Below are positions 1 through 4,876 of a stretch of 5,106 bases of DNA, piece by piece. The DNA comes from Candidatus Hodarchaeota archaeon (lineage in GTDB: Archaea; Asgardarchaeota; Heimdallarchaeia; Hodarchaeales; YT1-039): assembly GCA_016840025.1 (NCBI GenBank), contig JAEOTF010000078.1, positions 1 to 5,106 on the forward strand, given 5' to 3'. Both the position numbers and the translations under genes were made by a program. How positions within the stretch are numbered: the stretch's first letter is position 1; the number at the start of each line of letters is the position of its first letter. The notes under the pieces were generated by a model. It did no database searches and was not told where the DNA came from. It was given only the letters and a program-made list of their open reading frames with translations.

Positions 1-764
1 CTGGTGGAACGGGGTTAGATGCAGCATTACCGCCATGGGTGCATGAGGGAGGACAAGAAGCAATGATTAAACGACTAAAAGATCCTGAATTAAGAAAAAA
101 AATTCATAATGAAATGGTGACCCCTACAGATAAGTGGGAGAACCTCTACCAAGAAGCAGGACCGGACAACATGTTACTGGTATCCTTTAAATCCGATGTA
201 CTTAAACCATTAATAGGAAAAACATTAGCACAGGTAGCTAGGGAACGCGGAAAATCTCCTCCTGAAGCTGCGCTGGATTTACTTATTGAAGATGATAGTA
301 GAATAGGAACAATCTATTTTATCATGTCCGAAGAAAACGTGAGAAAGAAAATTCAGCTCCCGTACATGTCATTTGGATCCGATGCGGGGTCAGTAGCTCC
401 AGAAGGAGTTTTTTTGAAATCAGGCTCTCATCCAAGAACTTATGGGAATTTTGCAAAACTGTTAGGACAATATGTGAGGGATGAAAAATTAATGCCCTTA
501 GAGGAAGCTATTCGTAAACTAACATCCCTTCCAGCAACCAATCTCAGAATCAAGGAAAGAGGAGCACTAAAGGAAGGCTATTATGCAGACATCATCATTT
601 TCGATCCAGATAATATCCAAGATCATGCAACGTATGAGGATCCCCACCAATTAGCGACAGGAATGATACATGTGTTTGTTAATGGAGTTCAAGTATTAAA
701 AGATGGTGAACACACAAATGCAACGCCTGGACGAGTTGTAAGGGGACCAGGGTGGAAGAAATAA
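1..764 (+). CDS. N-acyl-D-amino-acid deacylase (D-aminoacylase) family amidohydrolase, C-terminal part
   Basis: The frame is open from base 3 to the TAA at 762-764, giving about 253 residues; the true start lies outside the window, and the ATG at 39 is internal. Family members are about 480 to 550 residues, so roughly the second half is visible. These cytoplasmic, zinc-dependent amidohydrolase-superfamily enzymes remove the acyl group from N-acyl-D-amino acids or related amides. Visible marks are LPPWVHEGG at the left edge (typical of the mid-protein region), FGSDAGSVAPEG at 370-405 carrying the conserved metal-site/catalytic Asp, HPRTYGNF just after it, and the end of the fold with GALKEGYYADIIIFD and VFVNGVQV, the strands that form the small beta domain of amidohydrolases. 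The N-terminal HxH metal ligands are off-window. The substrate cannot be told from this part; dihydroorotase- or dipeptidase-like relatives are less likely. There is no sign of decay in the visible part. Confidence 0.9.
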   Translation, partial: GGTGLDAALPPWVHEGGQEAMIKRLKDPELRKKIHNEMVTPTDKWENLYQEAGPDNMLLVSFKSDVLKPLIGKTLAQVARERGKSPPEAALDLLIEDDSRIGTIYFIMSEENVRKKIQLPYMSFGSDAGSVAPEGVFLKSGSHPRTYGNFAKLLGQYVRDEKLMPLEEAIRKLTSLPATNLRIKERGALKEGYYADIIIFDPDNIQDHATYEDPHQLATGMIHVFVNGVQVLKDGEHTNATPGRVVRGPGWKK

Positions 765-776
765 GATTGAGAAATC

Positions 777-930
777 GGTGCTAATGGTGTTCAGAGAATT
801 ACTAGAGACGATCAACTAAAGAAACAGCATTGGGGGAGACAAGGGAAGAGTTAGGGGCTTTTCCTTTTAAATCTTTAGAAGATTGAATGATTCAAATTCT
901 TAAAAATTCTTCCTTGCAGTTTTCATAGTG
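777..930 (+). pseudogene. Decayed, internally deleted copy of the Nudix hydrolase gene
   Basis: Two blocks match the intact Nudix gene at 1796-2419. Bases 783-817 align without gaps to 1804-1838 with 28 of 35 identical, and read M-V-F-R-E-L-L-E-T-I-N then TAA, against M-V-F-S-E-S-L-E-S-I-I in the intact gene. Bases 821-869 align to 2027-2075 with 40 of 49 identical and encode ETALGETREELG, the second half of the Nudix box, with the conserved Arg of the REUXEE core changed to Gly. About 190 bases lying between these blocks in the intact gene are missing. After 869 there is a one-base deletion in a run of A, then weaker similarity (cttccttg at 909-916 against 2116-2123) fading near 930. In-frame stops and indels exclude a working protein. 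It begins 12 bases after the amidohydrolase stop. The divergence suggests an old paralogue rather than a fresh duplication. Confidence 0.85.
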
Positions 931-1003
931 AATTTAATACAATAAAACTACTTTGGATTATTTTTTAGATTCATTTATAATATAAGAATCACAATAAAAA
1001 TTG

Positions 1004-1011
1004 ATTATATA
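1004..1011 (+). promoter_or_regulatory. TATA-like box for the coiled-coil nuclease-fold gene
   Basis: The AT-only octamer attatata follows an A-rich stretch (996-1000) that could serve as BRE. Its centre is about 22 bases before the ATG at 1030, the spacing expected if transcription starts at or next to the start codon. No Shine-Dalgarno sequence precedes the ATG. A second AT-rich element (tttataatata, 974-984) lies further upstream and could be an alternative box giving a short leader. Assignment rests on position and on the window being archaeal. Confidence 0.5.
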
Positions 1012-1029
1012 CTATTGCAGTGAAAAAGA

Positions 1030-1680
1030 ATGACTGAATCAAACCAAGCTGAAGAAATACCAGAACTTGAGCCACGGGTCAGTGAATTGGAAAAAATGAT
1101 GAAGGACCTAATTTATGCTCAACGTCAAACAGAAATGTCATTAACCCAATTTATTGATGAAATGAAAGAATTCAAGGATGAAATGAAAGAATTCAAGGAT
1201 GAAATGAAAGAATCCAAACAAGTTATGAATAAGAAGTGGGGTGATTTAGCGAATAAAATGGGGACAATAATAGAAGATATCATTGCACCCAATATCCCCA
1301 CAATGGCCAAACAGTATTTTGGATGTACAGAAATAGATGAATTATTAGTGCGAACTTACAAGCGCAATAAAGATCGGACCAAAGGACGAGAATTTGATAT
1401 TATTCTAGTATTTGATAAAACTGTAATTTTAAATGAAACAAAAACATCTCCAAGTATAGAAGCTATCGACCAATTTTCTAAATTCCTTGATTCTGATATA
1501 TTTTTTGATTTTTATCCTCATCTCTCAGGTAAAAAATTAGTCCCTGTCTTTTCCTCTTTACATATTCGAGAAGATCTAATTAATTACTTAACTAAGAAAA
1601 ACATTTATGCTATGCAGATGAAAGGGGATATCATAGAGTTAGTGAATTTTAAAAGTATAAAGGGCAGTAAAAGCATCTAA
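1030..1680 (+). CDS. PD-(D/E)XK nuclease-fold protein with N-terminal coiled coil (DUF3782-like)
   Basis: This 216-residue soluble protein has two parts. Residues about 12-70 form a charged coiled coil that includes three seven-residue repeats, DEMKEFK, DEMKEFK and DEMKESK (43-63). Residues about 70-210 resemble the PD-(D/E)XK fold: Glu82 in the helix around IIEDIIAPN, Asp123 in REFDIILVF, then a strand with Glu136-x-Lys138 in LNETKTS, fitting the E...D...ExK metal-site pattern. The C-terminal NIYAMQMKGDIIELVNF is also typical of this family, which is widespread in archaea and bacteria, often with variable heptad-repeat N-termini. Family knowledge is thin: the members I know are uncharacterised and described as nuclease-like from the fold alone. 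All three catalytic residues appear present, so activity is possible. It starts at ATG 1030 behind a TATA-like box and lies between the Nudix relic and the intact Nudix gene. No partner methylase or toxin-antitoxin mate is adjacent. Confidence 0.8.
   Translation: MTESNQAEEIPELEPRVSELEKMMKDLIYAQRQTEMSLTQFIDEMKEFKDEMKEFKDEMKESKQVMNKKWGDLANKMGTIIEDIIAPNIPTMAKQYFGCTEIDELLVRTYKRNKDRTKGREFDIILVFDKTVILNETKTSPSIEAIDQFSKFLDSDIFFDFYPHLSGKKLVPVFSSLHIREDLINYLTKKNIYAMQMKGDIIELVNFKSIKGSKSI
1156..1218 (+). repeat. Tandem 21-base repeat, three units, in frame
   Basis: Units at 1156-1176 and 1177-1197 are identical; the third, 1198-1218, differs at two bases (T to C, and G to A at the last base). Each unit encodes one heptad (DEMKEFK or DEMKESK), so gain or loss of a unit would lengthen or shorten the coiled coil by one heptad without shifting the frame. 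The identity of two units at the DNA level suggests recent slippage or unequal recombination. Confidence 0.95.
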
Positions 1681-1702
1681 CCATACATTCCTTCATATTT
1701 TT

Positions 1703-1726
1703 GGCTATTAATAGTTAATAATAGTC
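1703..1726 (+). other. Imperfect inverted repeat downstream of the nuclease-fold gene
   Basis: Arms ggctatta (1703-1710) and taatagtc (1719-1726) could pair over 8 positions with one G-U pair around an 8-base loop. It starts 23 bases after the stop codon. No T-run follows directly, so it is not a classical intrinsic terminator, and its AT-rich stem is weak. It might contribute to 3'-end formation or be chance in AT-rich DNA. Confidence 0.25.
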
Positions 1727-1767
1727 CTAAAGATTATAAAACCATTAGGATAGATTAGAACTTGATA

Positions 1768-1775
1768 TTATAAAT
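1768..1775 (+). promoter_or_regulatory. TATA-like box for the Nudix hydrolase gene
   Basis: The octamer ttataaat is a near-consensus archaeal TATA box. Its centre is 24 to 25 bases before the ATG at 1796, matching a leaderless transcript starting at that codon. This placement favours ATG 1796 over the TTG at 1787. It is the best candidate promoter for the run of plus-strand genes up to phzF. Confidence 0.55.
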
Positions 1776-1795
1776 GACTCACTTGCTTGTTTTTT

Positions 1796-2419
1796 ATGGT
1801 GCAAATGGTGTTCAGTGAATCTCTGGAGTCAATCATCTCCATATATCAGCCAAAAATTCTTTCAGATCTTAACCTACAAAAAGCAGCAGTTCTTATACCG
1901 ATTTGCGAGTTTAATAATGGGACTGGTCCTGTAATTGTCTTTACTAAACGTTCGGAAAGTGTTCAGCACCATAAAGGGGAAATATCGTTCCCAGGTGGAG
2001 TGCATGAAGAGAACGAAACCCTTGAGGAAACAGCATTACGAGAAACAAGGGAAGAGCTTGGGGTGTCTCCTTTTAAAATCCTTGGAAGATTGAACGACTT
2101 TCGAACTATTTCTAACTTCCTTGTGGCTTCTTTTGTAGGATACAGGAGAGATTGTCCTCAATGGACTCCAAATAAAGAGGTGGCTAAAGTAATCCACGTT
2201 CCTCTGGTAGAATTATTGAAAGAAGAGTATTGGGAAATAAAAACTTACATTCACGGAGAAAAAGAATTCCCAGTCCATTTTTTTCATTGGTTAGGCACAT
2301 CTTCTTCCAATCCCTTGGAGGAAGAGATAATCTGGGGTGCCACAGCTAATATTCTAAGACAATTATTAGCATTACTTCGTAGTTCACAAGAAACTATGGC
2401 TTATCTCAAATCGTCCTAA
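1796..2419 (+). CDS. Nudix hydrolase, CoA pyrophosphatase (NudL) type
   Basis: This 207-residue cytoplasmic enzyme of the Nudix superfamily probably cleaves the pyrophosphate of coenzyme A or its derivatives to 4'-phosphopantetheine and 3',5'-ADP, as known for NudL/CoAse proteins. The full Nudix box GX5EX7REUXEEXGU runs at residues 68-90 (GVHEENE...RETREELGV), with the metal-binding Glu residues intact. Directly before it is the CoAse-specific signature, TKRS, then HHKG and FPGG (residues 50-68). Other family marks are EVAKVIHVPL and, near the end, IWGATANIL. Length is normal for the family. I chose ATG 1796 for its fit to the TATA box at 1768-1775; TTG 1787 and ATG 1805 are alternatives, and similarity to the upstream relic continues back to about 1798. 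No Shine-Dalgarno sequence is seen. A decayed paralogue lies at 777-930. Substrate is inferred from the signature only. Confidence 0.9.
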   Translation: MVQMVFSESLESIISIYQPKILSDLNLQKAAVLIPICEFNNGTGPVIVFTKRSESVQHHKGEISFPGGVHEENETLEETALRETREELGVSPFKILGRLNDFRTISNFLVASFVGYRRDCPQWTPNKEVAKVIHVPLVELLKEEYWEIKTYIHGEKEFPVHFFHWLGTSSSNPLEEEIIWGATANILRQLLALLRSSQETMAYLKSS

Positions 2420-2445
2420 TCGTTTGCTTCCCTTGAACTTATTGT

Positions 2446-2712
2446 TTGAGGTTGTATTTGTCAATTAATAAGAAGGATCTTAAAAAAAATCGTTTCTCAA
2501 GTCTACTTGGCGCAGCTGTAGGGTTTTCTTTAGCTCATTATGTATTCCTAAATCAAGTTATTAGTCAGGAAGTCCCTTTTATTGTGGTTATGCCTGGAAC
2601 ACTACTTCTAGGGACTTTAGTATTAGCTAGTTTATTAGCGATAGTTTGTGCTTATTTTTCATCCCGTGGAATAACGAAATTCACTGCAGCAGAGATTTTA
2701 AGAATGACTTGA
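2446..2712 (+). pseudogene. C-terminal fragment of an FtsX/MacB-type ABC transporter permease
   Basis: This short reading frame encodes up to 88 residues with two hydrophobic segments (about 18-40 and 45-72) and the tail FSSRGITKFTAAEILRM. That ending matches the close of FtsX-family permeases, where the last helix is followed by a PAR/RAAxLxPxEALR-like motif. Full permeases have roughly 380 to 800 residues and four or more helices, with a large extracellular domain; here only the last two helices remain, and a stop at 2434-2436 closes the frame upstream. No ATP-binding partner is nearby. A GAGGT sequence (2448-2452) lies five bases before an in-frame TTG at 2458, so a small protein could still be translated from there (84 residues); the TTG at 2446 overlaps that site and is less likely. 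I favour a remnant of a deleted gene, but the frame contains no stops and a small expressed membrane protein is possible. Confidence 0.6.
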
Positions 2713-2763
2713 GGATTTGAGATACAAGTAATGTGTTTTCATTTGATTTGATTCTATAACAAT

Positions 2764-3297
2764 GTGGTTAAAATGACAGTAGAAGAAAGAGAAAACGTTA
2801 CTAAAGGAATTGATCCTGAACAAAAAGAAGGGCTAAGTTGGCATCCATTATTTGATACTGCCCAGCTGATTTTATTAGGTATTTTTATGATAGTATGGCT
2901 TATTGATTCCTTCATCCTGAAATTTTCCATTTTTTTAGGAGATTATGTACCTTTATTCGTTAGAATGATAATTACTCCAATTTTTATCGGTTTTGCGTTC
3001 TATCTAGCAAAAAGTGGGTTCAAACTTGTTTTTAGTGAAGAAGGTATTTCCTCTGAACTTGTAACATCGGATATTTTCTCATATATACGTCATCCAATGT
3101 ATTTAGCTGCTCTTTTATTCTATTTAGGAATATTTCTTTCAACACTTTCTCTTGCTTCTTTTGGGATATTCCTCGGTATTTTCATTTTCTACAATTATCT
3201 AGCAAGTTATGAAGAAAAAATACTTGAGATAGAGTTTGGACAAGAATACAGTAAATATAAAAAGAATGTATCAAAATGGATCCCACGATTATTCTGA
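2764..3297 (+). CDS. Membrane methyltransferase, isoprenylcysteine carboxyl / phospholipid methyltransferase family
   Basis: This 177-residue integral membrane protein has four likely transmembrane helices (about 31-53, 62-84, 110-129 and 131-148). The C-terminal half carries the family hallmark: YIRHPMYL (107-114), the paired glutamates YEEKIL (149-154), then FGQEYSKYKKNV (158-169) and WIPRLF at the end. In ICMT and PEMT enzymes these residues bind S-adenosylmethionine at the cytoplasmic side. Known relatives methylate isoprenylcysteine carboxyl groups, phosphatidylethanolamine or other lipid-soluble acceptors; in archaea the substrate is generally unknown, and no CaaX-type protein or prenyltransferase lies next to it. 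The start may be GTG 2764 or ATG 2773; neither has a Shine-Dalgarno sequence, and the only box-like sequence (tctataac, 2753-2760) is too close for a leaderless start, so expression from an upstream promoter is plausible. The phzF gene follows after 12 bases. Confidence 0.85.
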   Translation: MVKMTVEERENVTKGIDPEQKEGLSWHPLFDTAQLILLGIFMIVWLIDSFILKFSIFLGDYVPLFVRMIITPIFIGFAFYLAKSGFKLVFSEEGISSELVTSDIFSYIRHPMYLAALLFYLGIFLSTLSLASFGIFLGIFIFYNYLASYEEKILEIEFGQEYSKYKKNVSKWIPRLF

Positions 3298-3304
3298 TAT
3301 GATT

Positions 3305-3309
3305 GAGGT
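3305..3309 (+). promoter_or_regulatory. Shine-Dalgarno-like GAGGT that bears on the phzF start
   Basis: GAGGT touches the ATG at 3310 with no spacer, which is poor for ribosome binding, but lies six bases before the in-frame TTG at 3316. If the site works, TTG 3316 is the real start and the protein begins M-R-Q-F-P-Y. A similar layout occurs at 2448-2460, where GAGGT stands five bases before a TTG. Confidence 0.45.
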
Positions 3310-4221
3310 ATGATATTGCGACAGTTTCCTTATATACAAACCAGTGTTTTTGTAGATGACCGTTTCTCCTTCTCCGGAAATCAACTAGCAACTTTCTGGA
3401 ATCTTGCGGAGGATGATTTGACTACGGAAGAAATGCAAGGTATAACTCGTGAAATCAATTTCTCAGAAACAACATTTGTTCTCCCACCAGCAGCGGAAAA
3501 ATGTATTCGTAAGGTTCGGATTTTCACACCAGAACATGAGATACCGTTTGCTGGGCATCCTACCCTAGGAACGGCTTTTGTATTAAAAAAACAAAGCATT
3601 GTCGAACCTGAAGTGTCTAAAACCTATTTGGAGCTTGGGATCGGACCTACTGCTGTTGAATTTCGTGAAAAGAATTATATTCAAATGTATCAGTCCAAGC
3701 CTGAATTCCTAAGGGAATTTACGGATAAAACTGTAATTGCAGAAATATTAGGGATCTCTTCTAATTCTATAGTAGATAATTGGCCAATGCAATATGTGTC
3801 AACAGGACACCCATTCCTTATCATTCCGCTTACATCTCTAAATGCAATTCAAAGTATTAACCTGAATACAACACTATTATTGGACACTTTAAAGAACACC
3901 TTGTCTCAGGACTTATTATTAGTCACCCCAGAAACGATTTATAGCGATTCTCATGCACATGCACGAATGTTTGCCCCTTCAGCAGGAGTATTCGAGGATC
4001 CTGCAACCGGGAGCGCTGCAGGACCATTAGGTGCATATTTAGAGAAAAATCTTATTCTTTATAATCATACGAAAGGGACAGAAATTATACTTGAACAAGG
4101 ATATGAGATGCAGCGCCCGAGTAGATTGGTGACGCGGTGTTTATACGAAGGGAATGACATTTCAGAAATGATTGTTGGTGGTCAAGTCAAACTAACGGCA
4201 CAAGGTGATTATTTCCTTTAA
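3310..4221 (+). CDS. PhzF family isomerase/epimerase-like protein
   Basis: This protein of about 303 residues is a full-length member of the PhzF family, which shares the diaminopimelate epimerase fold of two similar lobes with the active site between them. PhzF itself isomerises trans-2,3-dihydro-3-hydroxyanthranilate in phenazine synthesis, but most members have unknown substrates and no link to phenazine. Visible marks, counted from ATG 3310, are FSGNQLATF near the start (21-29), INFSETTFV with the catalytic-type Glu53, [11 protein letters not shown] with His83, and [16 protein letters not shown] (229-244) with Asp230; Glu, His and Asp match the known PhzF active site. The end shows [12 protein letters not shown] and [15 protein letters not shown], both typical. 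There are no other phenazine genes here, so a different small-molecule substrate is likely. It follows the methyltransferase gene by 12 bases and probably shares its transcript. TTG 3316 is an alternative start, supported by GAGGT spacing. Confidence 0.92.
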   Translation: MILRQFPYIQTSVFVDDRFSFSGNQLATFWNLAEDDLTTEEMQGITREINFSETTFVLPPAAEKCIRKVRIFTPEHEIPFAGHPTLGTAFVLKKQSIVEPEVSKTYLELGIGPTAVEFREKNYIQMYQSKPEFLREFTDKTVIAEILGISSNSIVDNWPMQYVSTGHPFLIIPLTSLNAIQSINLNTTLLLDTLKNTLSQDLLLVTPETIYSDSHAHARMFAPSAGVFEDPATGSAAGPLGAYLEKNLILYNHTKGTEIILEQGYEMQRPSRLVTRCLYEGNDISEMIVGGQVKLTAQGDYFL

Positions 4222-4227
4222 AGGATA

Positions 4228-4518
4228 TCAGAATCCAAAGGTTTTTTCCAATTCAAAGCTTTTCTGTTGATATTGCTGGGCGATCTCTGCATCTTCAGGT
4301 GGGAGCTGTGGTGTACCGATAATTTTCAAGTGCGTGATCATAACTGCGAAAGTAGCTAAGTCGAGATGTTCGTGACTGATATAATCGCTTATTTTTTCCT
4401 TGATGACTCCATGAATTTCGGTATATGAAAATAAAGGAAAAGCAAGAGCTTTTGTTTTCTTTAAAACCTTCTTGGATGGAACTTTATCTGCAAATAACTT
4501 CTCTAGATATAAGTTCAC
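4228..4518 (-). CDS. Unrecognised small protein, possibly missing its N-terminus
   Basis: On the minus strand a frame runs from GTG at 4518 to TGA at 4228-4230, giving 96 residues. I do not recognise the family. The product is soluble, mostly predicted helical, with a Lys-rich region (residues about 12-24), an Asp/Glu-rich middle (KEKISDYISHEHLDLA) and a polar C-terminus (PPEDAEIAQQYQQKSFELEK). It converges on phzF with six bases between the stop codons. The frame stays open upstream to a TAG at 4612-4614, adding about 31 more plausible residues (such as LQLGFPEIKPDQHNLL) without any ATG, GTG or TTG, so the GTG start looks too far downstream. An ATG at 4646, in the frame one base off, gives METKKPVKRKIR and then TAG, and could be the original beginning separated by an indel. 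So the gene is either translated from GTG 4518 or frameshifted. There is no clear TATA box or Shine-Dalgarno sequence for the GTG. Confidence 0.5.
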   Translation of the reverse strand: MNLYLEKLFADKVPSKKVLKKTKALAFPLFSYTEIHGVIKEKISDYISHEHLDLATFAVMITHLKIIGTPQLPPEDAEIAQQYQQKSFELEKTFGF

Positions 4519-4678
4519 AATGTTGTGATTAAGTAGATTATGCTGATCTGGTTTGATCTCTGGAAAACCAAGTTGTAGAAGTTGAGGAAATTGCTTGTTG
4601 TTGTTGCCTATCTAATTTTACGTTTTACAGGTTTTTTCGTTTCCATTTGGCTTATGTGAAGGGACTAACTCCTGAGAT

Positions 4679-4702
4679 CAAGAAATCTTGTATTTAACAA
4701 GA
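4679..4702. repeat. Short CAAGA inverted/direct repeat cluster in the divergent intergenic region
   Basis: CAAGA (4679-4683) faces TCTTG (4686-4690) across two bases, and CAAGA recurs at 4698-4702 after tatttaa; the second and third also form CTTGT-attta-ACAAG. The tatttaa core is TATA-like on the minus strand, about 45 bases before the ATG at 4646. It could be an operator around a minus-strand promoter, but the arms are only five bases and chance is a real possibility. Confidence 0.25.
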
Positions 4703-4711
4703 GCAATTCAT

Positions 4712-4735
4712 CCATCCCTTAAAAGAGATGGTTTT
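4712..4735 (+). terminator. Hairpin followed by a short T-run
   Basis: CCATC (4712-4716) pairs with GATGG (4727-4731); after one C-A mismatch two more pairs (4718-4725, 4719-4724) close a four-base loop, and TTTT follows at 4732-4735 with more T-rich sequence after it. It resembles an intrinsic terminator for plus-strand transcripts, which could stop read-through before the zinc-ribbon gene. The nearest plus-strand gene upstream ends almost 500 bases earlier, so its role is uncertain. Confidence 0.3.
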
Positions 4736-4849
4736 CTTGCACTTTCTTTGATAAATTAGTAATAATAGAATTTTGTATTCGAATCTACAAACTTTTTTGC
4801 TCTAATAAAAAATCAATTCAAAAGACTTTCAATAGACTGAATATTTTCA

Positions 4850-4857
4850 ATAAATAT
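4850..4857 (+). promoter_or_regulatory. TATA-like box for the zinc-ribbon/Elf1-like gene
   Basis: The octamer ataaatat is centred about 23 bases before the ATG at 4877, the same spacing as the boxes before 1030 and 1796. It fits a leaderless transcript from ATG 4877 and argues against the in-frame GTG at 4868, which would be only about 14 bases away. The rest of the region 4615-4849 shows no further coding sequence that I can support. Confidence 0.5.
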
Positions 4858-4876
4858 CAGTAAACATGTGGAAAAG

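Noticed and set aside
39..41. ATG at 39 as the start of the amidohydrolase
   Set aside because: The same frame is open to the window edge and encodes conserved family residues (LPPW) upstream of that ATG, so it is internal.
1156..1218. The tandem repeat as a CRISPR array or mobile-element end
   Set aside because: Units are directly adjacent with no spacers and encode heptads in frame within a gene.
1125..1310. Minus-strand 61-codon frame inside the nuclease-fold gene
   Set aside because: It is the antisense of the heptad repeat and following sequence; its repetitive SFISSLN content mirrors the tandem repeat, and the plus-strand gene has clear family motifs.
1726..1749. CCTAA/TTAGG inverted repeat upstream of the Nudix gene
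   Set aside because: Arms of five bases with a 14-base loop in AT-rich DNA are expected by chance, and no T-run or known operator matches.
2709..2730. A third TTGAGG followed by TTG, just after the permease fragment
   Set aside because: The TTG at 2716 is in the methyltransferase frame but reaches TAA after four codons, and TTGAGG also occurs inside genes and elsewhere (for example near 2022 and 4582), so it is probably chance.
3182..3391. Minus-strand 69-codon frame across the methyltransferase/phzF junction
   Set aside because: It overlaps two well-supported genes on the other strand and shows no recognisable motif or start context.
3381..3599. Minus-strand 72-codon frame within phzF
   Set aside because: It lies wholly antisense to the conserved N-terminal lobe of phzF and has no family features.
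4591..4608. Short GTT/AAC triplet run as a phase-variation tract
   Set aside because: There are only about three to four units, and triplet slippage would not shift the frame, so it cannot explain the apparent frame break at 4612.
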